A stretch of 64,000 nucleotides of DNA from Ceratotherium simum simum (taxonomy: Eukaryota > Chordata > Mammalia > Perissodactyla > Rhinocerotidae): contig NW_004454166.1 in assembly GCF_000283155.1 (NCBI RefSeq), forward strand, positions 5,567,140 through 5,631,139, read 5' to 3'. Under the pieces are notes generated by a model. That model saw only the letters and a program-made list of their open reading frames with translations. It was not told the origin of the DNA and made no database searches. Position 1 is the stretch's first letter. Each line of letters begins with the position of its first letter. The position numbers and the translations under genes were made by a program. This document shows positions 45,199-55,635 of this stretch, in pieces.

Positions 45199-47586
45199 AT
45201 ATATATATGTAAAACAGGGACTTAGCAAACTTTCTCCTATTGCAAGAGTTTCATTTTCCCAGGTACTTTTGAAAAAGACCTTGTGGGAGATTCCACATTG
45301 TTTTTAAAAATGTCTTATTTGGTCATATTTTTGATTTTTTGGTCTAACCAAGATTCTTTGCAATTGCAAAATGATTCTGGTGACTTTTTTCTTCCAAATG
45401 TGTTCAATTGGTTTGAAAATGTGACTACAAAAGTCAAAATTTCTTGAGTTTATTACTCAGAGAATTCTCGCCTCTGAGAAAGTTGTTTATTTATGTCACC
45501 ACAAAAATAAAACCCATATTTTAGAGAAACAGCCAAGCGTACCCTGTTTTTTAAAGTGAACTTTTCTCACTGTTGATTTACATATTGTAATAGAGTAGTG
45601 CTATTTTCCTTCCTTTTACTGTCAGCAGCATCAGGGAGAAATACTATAAGGGTTTATTAAGTTGAGAAAAATATAACCTAACTAGAAACTCATGTTCCAG
45701 GGGTTCAGAGTACAGCCCCAGGGGGCAAGGCAAGTTTTATAGAGGAGCACCTAGCCCATGTCTGCCACTTACCTAGAAGGGGCTTCAGGGATATGTGTTA
45801 GATGAATAAAGGTAAAAGTCTGGATGAGCATTAAGGATGGGTGGGAATTAGGCAGCCTTCTCATGCTTCAAATGGAATCGAATCAGAGAAATCTACAGGT
45901 GTGTGTATGTGTTTTGATGTATCTTTCCTTTGTGTTGTTCCTTAAGATCTCAAATTTTAAGTCCCAGAATTCTAACTTCTAAGATATAAAGCTAAAAGTA
46001 TTTTTGAGGATAGAGGGCAAGAAAGCTGGGATATAAAAATCTTCTATAAAGAGTACTAATTCATAAGTAATTATATCTACCATCTAGCATTTGTGTCATG
46101 GTAGATTTGGAAAAACTTGCATTTATTTTTATTGGTGTTTAATAATCTTTCTCTCCATGACAAATGGCAGGGCTTGTATGTGTTTTAGAGTGAAGAAATG
46201 CAGCTTTTTATCTCATATACTGTGCATTCCAAATCTACATGTTTTCTTTTTTTTCCCCAGTTCCTTTCATGATTGTGTGCTTTGCCTGTACCAGTGGAAA
46301 GGGAAGAGAAAAAGAGACCAGTGTTTGTTGTATTAGGTGAAGTTTCTAACACAGAGAGAACTGTTTGATTTCACTCTCATTGCAGCTAAATGGGAGCTCT
46401 AAGCATTAGTGATGCTGCTTCACCATGATGCAGATTCAGCTGTCTTCTCAATTCCTAGGACTTGGAAATGCTGAATTTGCAGCTGCTGCGATATTTTTTC
46501 TCTCAAAAAAAATTTGTGAAGGCCTCCAGCACCTTCCATTTATCTTGGAAGAAACAAATATGTACATGCTGTACTTTTACTTCCTTAGGTTTCATTTTGA
46601 ACAGATGACATTTCTGTGCAGATTTTTTAAGAAAAAATAGTTTCCTGTCTGCTTTGATTTGTTGATCATTTTAAAGTGCTCAGAATTACCAAGAGCACTT
46701 ATTCTCTGAGTCAAGTTCTCCTGCTGATAGAACACCAATGCCCGCTACTGATAAATTTCCCAAAACCTTTCTTTAGAAAATGAGAACATAACTCCTCACT
46801 TCCAACAGGCACAGTATTCACCAGCCTTGTGTGAAAGGACATGTGCTTCTAGGGTCGTCTTACTCTGCTGTATTAGCTTCTCATTAGTGTAATTTCCTCT
46901 ATTAATCTTTACCAAAGCAGCTAGAAGTTATTTCATGCTTGGCTGGCTTTATCAGAAAAACAATTTTAAAGGTATCAGCAGAGATTTATACCTGACAAAA
47001 TGAGAACCAGAACTAACATTTGATTATGGTAATGTAATTCCTGTTATATTTATATTTAATGGGAAATGTCCCTCAAAATACCTTCATATTTGTCTTCCTG
47101 TTTCTTCAGTATTTATAGAATTTCTGGCATAAAGAGACTTTGAAACCTAATGCTCCAGATTTTACTTGAATCCCATCTAATGTCATCTCCATAAAGTAAT
47201 TGCTTGGTTTCCCCTAGCAGTAGAGGACACACCTATCAGAGCAACCCATTGCATCATTGAACAGTTCTGACAAAAAGTTGGTACAAAATTTTTTCTGTTC
47301 AGCTTTCAAATATTGGGCCCATTTTTACCCTTTGGTTGCTATAACAACTTTTGCTATAACAAATCTAATTCCTCTTAATTCTTCAAATATTTGAACAGAA
47401 ATATCATGTCCTTCTCCTGGCATTCTTCTCTTTTCCAGGAAGAATAATGTCAACTGTCAGAGAAAAGGCAAATATTTCTATAAATGTGAGACCAAAGAGA
47501 CAAAAACTGAGGACAGAATGCCAGTAGGATATAAAATTCCTATTTTCGAATGATGTACTAATTGTTTCTCTTTCTCTCTATGCGTG

Positions 47587-47587
<1 letters not shown>
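45199..47587. other. Single-copy AT-rich DNA, candidate exon inside
   Basis: About 2.4 kb with no repeat recognised. It contains the exon-like segment 46261-46336 described in the findings. Confidence 0.5.
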
Positions 47588-47620
<33 letters not shown>

Positions 47621-47621
47621 G
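47588..47621. repeat. (CT)n(AC)n microsatellite
   Basis: A compound dinucleotide run: about six CT followed by about eleven AC, ending ACGCGACAC. Confidence 0.96.
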
Positions 47622-48215
47622 CGACACTCTTCATGGTTACCACAATACACTTTAAAAATGGCTGTCGTCGAACTCAGTAAACAAAACGGGAGACAAATTC
47701 AGTTTCTGTAATGGTGTGATTTGAATGTTCCCAAGAAGATCCAATCTTAGGGCTCCTTCATAAATGCCTGGGAATTGTTAGACCTCCCTGCTCAGCCCAT
47801 ATTCTTAAGCAAGCAGTGTCAGATAAGGATTTCTGATAAGGTTGAGGAGTTAGAGAACTTGGACTGAGGTCTTTTAATCAGTGCCAATTAATCACAAGGC
47901 CAATTGGATCTTTGTGCGATGCTTATCATTCCATTGAGTTCTACCACGTCTCTTCAGGCTGATGCAAAAGCAAGATTCCTGGTGCTTTCTGTGTAACCTG
48001 CTCCTCCCCTCCTTTTATTTGCAGTCTTAATTTTGCTCTCTGGGTAGCCAATAAGCAAGGCTATTGCCGTGATTTACTTAAACAATAGTAAAGCAAGCAA
48101 TGACCTCAAGCCAAGAACCAATATTACATTAGTATGGCTAGGTTTGTTCTGCCACTAAGTCCTAAAAGTTGCTCTCTGCTATTATAATTTCTTAAGATAA
48201 AGCAAGATGGTTGTG
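47622..48215. other. Single-copy DNA rich in GATA and TAAT motifs
   Basis: No repeat recognised. See findings for the motif cluster at 47820-47935 and the acceptor-like site at 48024. Confidence 0.4.
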
Positions 48216-48560
48216 TATGTTGTATTCTCTAGGAAGCAGACACTGAGAAGGAATAGGAGCACAAAAAGTTCATTGGGGAGCAACACTTGTGAAAAGAGAT
48301 GGGGAGGTGGAGACATCAGCCCATGAGGCAGACCAGAGGAGGTCTTTGCCAGCACAATGGGGAGCTCTAGAGCAAACGTTGCTCATTTAAGGAGTCCCCA
48401 GCTGGACAGAAATGGTATAAAGATGTGGCCTTTATACCACATCTTGTTTAGCTATTGACTAGGGACTCTCCAAGAACATGGCCTTGGCTACCACTGCCTT
48501 GCTCAGTCATTGGCTGGGGCTTGCCCTGAAAAGAACAAGACCACAACTCAGAATATGAGG
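48216..48560. mobile_element. Unnamed mammalian interspersed repeat, copy 3 of 3
   Basis: TGTTGTATTCTCTAGGAAGC, AGACACTGAGAAGGAATAGG and AAAAAGTTCATTGGGGAGCA resemble the start of the 18785 copy ('gtcttaggttgggttccccagaagcagaccctgag...gtagtttattgggag'). Probably LTR-type. Confidence 0.4.
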
Positions 48561-48869
48561 TAGACCATGAAGAGCTAATGGCTTAGCTTATTAAAGATAA
48601 ATAGAACCTGGTCACTTCCTTGAGGAGCTCACAGATTGGTAGTGAAGCTTGTTGTGAAAAACAAGTAATTGCTGCTCTGTGGTATGCATTGTAATAGGAA
48701 AATGAGGCTCTATGTGGATAGAGAAGAGAAAGTTTCAAATGCTGCCTAGAGAAAACAAGAAATTATGCCTTAAAGAAATTCATCAGGCAAAAAAATGGAA
48801 GAAAGAATAATTGAAGCAAAAGGGAAAACATATGAATAGACACAAAAGTATTAAAAAAATCAAGACATA

Positions 48870-50020
48870 CGTAGGTATCCTTATTTTTAGTGGAAATGTA
48901 TGGTTAGTCCTTGGATACTTGCAGGGAAGAGCTATGAGATGAGATTGGAAAGGTAGGGAGGACTCAGCTCATAGGATCCTGGGTGGCATGCTAAGGAGTT
49001 GGGATTTTTATCCTCTAGAAAAAAGAAATCAATAGACTTCTGTTTTAGAAAAAGTGCTTGAGTGACAGTGTGATACTAAGGAGAAAGAATCAATCAGACT
49101 TGGAGTCTTCCTGAATGTGGAGTGGAAAAAAGAAAGAAGGAAGAATCAGGGACCACTCTTCATTTTCTGGCTTGAATAATTGTATGGAGGGTGGTGCAAT
49201 TTTCAGAGAAGGAAATACTGCAAGAGAGTTTCAGGAAGTGGAGAGAGGGGGCGTTACGATTCAAATTGGAAATTCTCGAGTATGAGATGCCTAAGAAACA
49301 TCTCAGGGAAGATGTTGAGTATGGATTTAGAAATAAGAGTCTGAAGTTCAAGAGAGAGGGCTGGACTAGGATTAGACATCTGTGAGTAATCAAAGTCTAG
49401 ATGATAATTGAAGCCATTGGAGAAGTTCAGTGGAAAGTAAAGTCTAGAGCTCAAGAAAGGGGTTTATGTAAGAAACAAAGATTCCAACATATAAGAGGCA
49501 GTGGAAACCCTGGGAGTACATGAAATCCCCCAGCATAAACAGTGAGAAGAAAGAACAAAGCTAATGGTAGAAGGAGGTGTGCACATGAGGAGAGTTGACA
49601 AAAGGTACTCGAGATGGAATTCTGAGACCAGGAAAATAACCACAAAAGTAGGCAAACCAAGGGAAGAGAAAAATTCAAAAAGAAAAAAGTGACCAGGCAT
49701 GTCAAATGCTGCAGAGGCATCAAATAAGCTTAGGACTGACAAGTGTTTAATGAATTTTTCAATTATGAGGTCGTTGATGACTTAAATGAGACCAATTTGA
49801 GAAGAGCACATGAAGTTAACTCCTGAGTAGCTTTGCAGGGCAGGAAAGTAAACAGTTGGGCAGTAGCTAACAGCAGTAATAAAATCAAGGGAGGGTTTTA
49901 TTTTTTGTTGTGTTTTATTTTATTGTGTTTATTTTCAATGTTTAAGATGTGCTCAGAAGCAGTGAAGATGGAGAAGTTCAAGACTCAGGAAGAGGAAAAA
50001 TAACGGAGCGCAGTGTTTCC
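48870..50020 (-). mobile_element. Long L2-like LINE remnant, antisense
   Basis: Collinear similarity to antisense L2 wording: CTAAGGAGTTGGGATTTTTA TCC, then GGAGGGTGGTGCAATTTTCA, GTATGAGATGCCTAAGAAAC ATC, GAGTCTGAAGTTCAAGAGAG AGG, GACCAGGCATGTCAAATGCT GCAGAGGCATCAAATAAG, and GAGGTCGTTGATGACTTAAA. Coding capacity is lost; open frames here on both strands are shadows. Confidence 0.55.
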
Positions 50021-50129
50021 AAGAAAGACAAGTTAACAGCTGAGAGTGAACAGACTTGTTCCTTTAGGTCTTGTTCTTTAAGTTTTGCTGTTCTGTTACT
50101 TTTATGCCCCTCTCATCAGCACCACCCGG

Positions 50130-51480
50130 TATTTGAGCCATAGATTATTTTAGACCCAAGTGTTAGGGCTTCTGTTTGTTATCTCTATGAAAGTTCTTTA
50201 AGTTAAATTCAGTCTTCATTCCAGACTATTGAGAACTTTCTAGATTCTGATTTTCAATATATATGCTATCCCTTTAAAGTTCACATCATTCACATATTTG
50301 ATAAGGCTGACTTCTAACTCGTGGATATAAGACAGAGAAATGCACACACCTACATTTCCCCATTAATATTACTACTGATTCATTAATAAACTCATTTTGA
50401 GTTCGTCCAATATTCAATATACCTATCCCTCAGTCCACAATTCTATCTTGTCCACCAAGTTCTCAAGGTCATCTTTTGCCAGATTCCTGGATGCAGTCTA
50501 AATAGACCACAAATAACCCATTTCCTGCTATGCCAGTCTAGTAACTCCACTAAGGAATGAAGTCAGATCAGTCTGAGATGACCTGACTCATGCTTAGGAG
50601 CCCATCCCAGCTCAGAGTGATCAATGCTTCCTCTTCTAAGAGCAAAGAAAGTTGCCCTGTAACATTCATTCTATAATTATGCCCAGGATAAATATAAAAT
50701 TCAATCTTCATTGTTAGTAATGCATTTAATTCTGTATACTTCGCTTCTTGAAATTTGGAAATCTGTTTGCCCATTTCCAACCTTCCTGCTTCTCTTTTAT
50801 TCTCAGTAATTTCTTAAAACTCTCATTTGGAAGTTTCTCAGTGTCCTGGATGTGATTTCTCTTGTAAAGCATATTTAAACTTATTTAAAGCAACTTTCTT
50901 CTTTCTTCGATCACTCCCTACATCTGGGACCAATGCCACTCTAACTTTTAAAATCTAAATATCTTTTCTCTAGACAGGGAAGATAGACTTCAAATAAATA
51001 TTGAAGAATTCTGCTTTCTCAGTATCATCCATCAATATTACATTATCAGTCTATCTTGTTGCCTCAAATTTAATTGCAGCTGTTTTGTTAGCTACCATTT
51101 ACTTTGGATTTTAGACGTCTGAGCACACTATAAAAGAGATCCGCTGTCTTACGTTGGTCTTGGTTAGCTCTCTTTCCTTTCGACTTTTATATATCCAGTT
51201 GCCTGATTTGGCTTCATCGTAGAGATCCCCATGCGGCCTAAAGAGTTTCTTCCAGTTGTTCCTCCTCTTCTTGCTCGTTAGAACTTCATTTTTGAGAAGT
51301 TTAACCATTCAGAATGATTTCTCTTTGAGGTTCTCATGCCTTAGACCCGTGTCTGCTGAATCTGGAGGTCTTTTGAATTCTGCTTTCATGAGTTCTGGAG
51401 TTCATGGCTGACCAAACTCAACCTTTCCTTTCTTAGCTGTACTGAACTCCTGAACTACGTGGCAGATTTTTCCTACTACG
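50130..51480 (-). mobile_element. Ancient CR1/L3-like LINE remnant, antisense
   Basis: The plus strand reads like the reverse complement of amniote CR1/L3 LINEs: TTCTATCTTGTCCACCAAGT, TTTGCCAGATTCCTGGATGC, GATCAGTCTGAGATGACCTG, CAGAGTGATCAATGCTTCCT CTTCTAAGAGC, AATTATGCCCAGGATAAATA, TTTGCCCATTTCCAACC and, later, GAAGAATTCTGCTTTCTCAG TATCATCCATC. The order matches the reverse-transcriptase domain read antisense over more than 1 kb. Frames are broken. Confidence 0.55.
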
Positions 51481-51939
51481 TCCACCTCACTAGCCCTTGA
51501 CTACACTGAGAGCTTCATGAACTTAGGCAATTTATTTCTGATTTAATTATTTTTGAGATGATTTTATCATATGGATCTGATAGGTTACCTATAAATAATT
51601 CAATGCCTTATTTCATAATAATGTTAAAACGCTGCAAATTTGATAAATATTGAATCTGAATTATGGGACAAAATGGAAGCTATGTGATATAATAGGTACA
51701 CAAAATTATATTTTTAACTACCAGTGTGGCTTGAATTAATCACCATTAAAGAGGTTATAACTGATGAAGTAATTGTTTTAGAATATTTTAGATATATGAT
51801 TGACTAGGCCAGTAGATTATATATACATATAAAATCCCCATAATTTGGATATAATCTCCTTTCTCTGTTGACATACATTAAAATACACCTTTGACTTAGT
51901 GAAAATCATACCAAAGAAAATGTTAAAACCAAAAAGTTA
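51481..51939. other. AT-rich single-copy DNA
   Basis: Nothing recognised. Confidence 0.5.
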
Positions 51940-52930
51940 TAGTCATCAAAAGGTGCCATAAAGAACGTAAAAAGATAAATCAATACCTGGGAAAATCTAT
52001 TTGCCACTTATGTATCTGACAAAAGATTAGTGTCCAGAATTTATTAAAATCTACTTCAAGTCAGTTAAAAGAAAAGACAATACAAAAAAAGTAGAAAAAT
52101 GCAAAAAAAAAAACATAAATAGGCATTTCATAGAAGAGTAAACAAAATAGGTAAATAAATCTATGAAAATGTGCTCAACTTTATAAGTGATTAGGAAGTA
52201 TAAGTTAGACTACAGTATACCTGCCTACTAATAGTGTATTTACTAGACTGAAAGGCTAACTACAGCAGCCATTGCTGATATTGTGAAGAGTGAGTATTCT
52301 CAAACCATGCTGATGAGCATGGAAAATGGAAACCACTTTGAAAAACAATTTGGTATTATCTTACGAAGTTGAATATGTATATTACACTGTGATCCAGAAA
52401 CTCCACTCTTAAGCCTTTACCCTAGAGAAACTTTATAAACTTTATACATGCCACAGTATGTTCATAGACATGATCAAGATTGTTCATAACATTTTCCTAA
52501 TAGCAAAAAACAACACTCAATTTAATTAGTGAAAATGAATGAACTTCAGTTACAAACAAAAATGTGGATGAATATTAGGATATAATGTTGAGTGAGAATA
52601 TTAGGATATAATGTTTATCCTACCACGACTGTGGTATGATAAAATTTTTATTAAATATTTATTTATGGGAAACATACAAATGTGCAAGGAATTGAAAAAT
52701 ATAAAATTCAGGAAAATGCTGACCTCCTTGGGGGATGCATTTGATTGGGGATGCACCAGATTACAGTAGGTGGAGATCAGAGCTACATATATAGGAGCCT
52801 CTATGGCATCAATGATGTCCTTCTAAAATTGGGTGATGTGTCCAGGTATTTATTCTATTATTATGTGTTAACCTATACATACACTATATATATATTATTT
52901 TAACATATCAAATACTAAACAATAAAAAAC
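51940..52930 (+). mobile_element. Old L1 LINE, ORF2 3' part and 3' end
   Basis: GGGAAAATCTATTTGCCACT, TGACAAAAGATTAGTGTCCA, TTTTGGTATT-type motif in ACCACTTTGAAAAACAATTT GGTATTATC, GATCCAGAAACTCCACTCTT, TTCATAACATTTTCCTAATA GC and TGTTGAGTGAGAATATTAGG give L1 ORF2 3' order ('ccactttggaaaacagtttggc', 'cagcaattccactcctagg', 'attcacaatagcc'). Stops are abundant. A 26-bp partial tandem duplication sits at 52570-52616. Confidence 0.78.
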
Positions 52931-52944
52931 AATAAAAACCCACT

Positions 52945-53110
52945 GGACTTGGGAGAGCATTATATTCTTATCCAGGGTCTTTTGCTAACTTGTTCTAGAA
53001 CCTTAAAAAAATCACTTAGCTTGTCTGAGCCTCGGTTCCCTCATCTGTAAAAAGAGAGACTGTGTGATCTTTAAAGTGCCTTCCGGTTCCAAGAGTCTGT
53101 AATCTCATGA
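52945..53110 (+). mobile_element. MIR SINE, sense
   Basis: AAAAAATCACTTAGCTTGTC, GCCTCGGTTCCCTCATCTGT, AAAAAGAGAGACTGTGTGAT and TTTAAAGTGCCTTCCGGTTC. Confidence 0.82.
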
Positions 53111-53684
53111 TCCAGAAAAATAACAGAGTATGTAAACCAAGGAATGTCACCAGTTAGCTTTCAATGTACAGATGTTGCCATAGACTCAAAATATGAGGAA
53201 AGGGCCAAGGAATATTAATCTGCCAAGTCATTCTAAATAAATGGAACATTCAAATAAGGGAAGACTAAATAAACAATGTTGTATTAGATTATTTAAAACC
53301 ATACTGTCTTACCTCTGGGTCAAATAGCTACTTGACCACAAGCCTCCTACTCACCCCTCCCATATCGCTTTCAAAATTTTTCAAATAATATAAAAGTAAG
53401 AAAAAGTTTGCATAAACACTGAAATCTAGGGAAAAATGACATTCAAATGACAAAAATCTCAATAACTGTCCACAGATCTGGTGCATATTCACTCTGAAGA
53501 AGGGAGAGGACACTGAGGCCTACTTAAAAAACCTTTGCCCACCCAGATAAAGCAGCATATCATATGAACTAAAAAAGAAATCCTTAGAAAAACCCCGCTG
53601 ACATTCCCTAATTAGGACAGGGGCAGACGGTGGGACATGTTGGCCCTCTTTTCACCAATGCAAATCAACATAACAGCAAATGGT
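53111..53684. other. Single-copy DNA
   Basis: Nothing recognised. Confidence 0.5.
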
Positions 53685-53933
53685 AATAGCACATTTATAA
53701 TGCTTACTTATATGCTAGAGACTGTTCTAAGCTCTTCATATATAGTTAGTTCATTTAATCTTCACATCAGCCCTCCGTTGATAGATACTGTTGTCTTCAT
53801 TTTATAGATGAAGAAACTGAGGTAGAGAGTTAAGTGACTCCCCCCAGGTCAGTGAGTGACAGAAGCGGGATTTGAACCTGAGCTCCAGCTTCCAGAGTCT
53901 GGTCCCTCGATCACTAAACTACACTGCCCCTCA
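53685..53933 (-). mobile_element. MIR SINE, antisense, near full length
   Basis: GAGACTGTTCTAAGCTCTTC, CACATCAGCCCTCCGTTGAT, TTATAGATGAAGAAACTGAG, AGTTAAGTGACTCCCCCCAG, GCGGGATTTGAACCTGAGCT and ACTAAACTACACTGCCC span the whole element. Confidence 0.93.
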
Positions 53934-53944
53934 ACAGCAAAAGA

Positions 53945-54340
53945 AAGTAACTGTGTCTGGTGTCTATGGCCGCAATAATGATACACTCCAAAGCTCAGCA
54001 GTGTGTGACAGTGAGCCTTTGTTTAGCTTATGAGTTTGTGGGCTGTTTAGACCTTCCTGGGCAGTACTCTTGGTCTTGGCCGGGCTCACTTATAGGTCTG
54101 AGAGTTGACCAGCAATTGTCTGGGGCTCACACGTCTGTGGGTTAGTTGGCTGTCAGCTGGGGTGACTTGGCTCTCCTCCGTGTATCTTATACATCCCTCC
54201 AGCAGGCTAACCCAGGCATGTTCTCCTGACAAAGGCAGAGGTGCAAGAGCAAACGGGAACACAACGTGCTTTTGATGCCTCTGTTTGTGGCCACATCTGC
54301 ACACGTCCCATTGGCCAAAGTAAGTCACTGCTCTTCAGTG
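53945..54340 (-). mobile_element. Old LTR/MaLR-like repeat, antisense
   Basis: GGTGTCTATGGCCGCAATAA, CCAAAGCTCAGCAGTGTGTG, ATGAGTTTGTGGGCTGTTTA, and GTCCCATTGGCCAAAGTAAG TCACTG resemble a dispersed repeat of the form 'tgtctattgctgcataacaa...attggccaaagcaagtcac'. It is related in layout to the repeat at 63326. Confidence 0.5.
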
Positions 54341-55314
54341 AGAGGAACTACAAGGTGGAGAGCCTGGGTGCCGGGAGGGGAGAGGAATTGGGCCTTTAAC
54401 GCCATTAATTTACCACAGTAGCTGTGCTGAGAGGTGCCCAGTGAAGCCTTGCTGCAGCGACAAGGACTCTCCAAGATGCTTCAGGGCTCTTCTCTGAAGC
54501 CATGGTGGCAGCTTCCAGCAGGAAGAAGAGCCCAGAAATACGTCATCTGCAGCCAAGCCCTTCAGATAACTGGATTCAGAATCTGGCCTCCGGAGAAGAT
54601 TCTCCAACAAGAGAGAGAAAAAAGAAGCAGCAACACCAGGGCAACTCCAGCCCCCTCTCGCTCCTCCCCTCTCAGGCTTCCAGGTGACCTGCCTGGGTAC
54701 CTACATCCACCCCTTCTTCACCTGTAGCATCTGAGAAGAGGATTTTTACAGCCATCATAAGGAAAGGCAGGAAACCTAAAGAGATATATATGAGGAAAAG
54801 TGTTTTCGGTTTCTAATGGTGTTTAGATTTACTACATGGCAATTTACAGAGCATTCCTTGGTGTTAATGGTTGCTTTGAGGCCCTTGAGAGAACATGGCT
54901 ATAGGGGCAGTAGTCTCTGTATCGACACCCAGCTGGCTGGCGTCTGGACCTTGCAGTTCTACTCTGGCTTTCATCCATTTACTGAACAAGCGCTCGTGGA
55001 GCACCTATCACATACCGGGCTCTGCGAACACAGTAGCTGTGCTGTGTTTGCAGTCTCTGGGGACTTCTTAGTCTGGTGCACTGATTTTTCATGGGCTCCC
55101 AGGTGGAAGAAAGGGTCTTCCAGACCCAGGGTGCTCATTGGAATATCTTTAGGAATTAAAGTGGCATGATTATTACTAGTCTATCTCCCACACCTCTCAG
55201 TCTTTAAACATGCTGAGTGAGTATAACCTCCATGTAAATATATCCAGCTAAAAATATTTTTCCTGATTCCCAGGGAATAGAGTTCCTATCCTCCTTCATA
55301 GAAAACAAAGGAGC
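54341..55314. other. GC-richer single-copy DNA, no supported gene
   Basis: Open frames at 54434-54727 and 54502-54687 overlap in different frames with basic, serine-rich content and no domain. 54960-55075 (CATCCATTTACTGAACAAGC onward) resembles an antisense L2 3' end. Confidence 0.4.
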
Positions 55315-55620
55315 AGGCCTGCCCGGTGGCTTGGCGGTTGGGTGCGCGCGCTCCGCTGCTGGCGGCCCAGGTTCGGATCCCGGGCGCGCACAGACGCACC
55401 GCTTCTCCGGCCATGCTGAGGCTGCGTCCCACATACAGCAACTAGAAGGATGTGCAGCTGTGGCGTAGGGCTATCTGCTGGGGCTTTGGGGGGAAAAAAA
55501 GGGAGGAGGATTGGCAGTGGATGTTGGCTCGGGGCAGTCTTCCTCAGCAAGGGGAGGAGGATTGGCATTGATGTTGGCTCGGGGCTGATCTCCCTCACAA
55601 AAAAAAAAAAAAAGAAAGAA
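55315..55620 (+). mobile_element. ERE SINE, long subtype, CpG-rich, exact duplication
   Basis: AGGCCTGCCCGGTGGCTTGG head, GTTGGGTGCGCGCGCTCCGC, GGTTCGGATCCCGGGCGCGC, the GCAACTAGAAGGATGTGCAG internal segment shared with 16718, two GATGTTGGCTCGGGGC-type tail units and an A-rich (GAAA)n tail. The 15-bp duplication AGAAAACAAAGGAGC at 55300-55314 and 55621-55635 is exact. Many CpG sites remain, which suggests a fairly recent insertion. Confidence 0.96.
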
Positions 55621-55635
55621 AGAAAACAAAGGAGC

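Noticed and set aside
45010..45228. Open frame spanning the assembly gap
   Set aside because: Half of it is N; the frame is an artefact of translating unknown bases.
49160..49742. Opposite-strand open frames with hydrophobic, leucine/phenylalanine-rich products
   Set aside because: They lie within an L2-like antisense remnant; the hydrophobic look comes from the complement of purine-rich text.
54434..54727. Basic serine-rich frames in the GC-richer stretch as a coding exon
   Set aside because: Two overlapping frames are equally open and neither has a recognisable domain; conservation data would be needed to reconsider.
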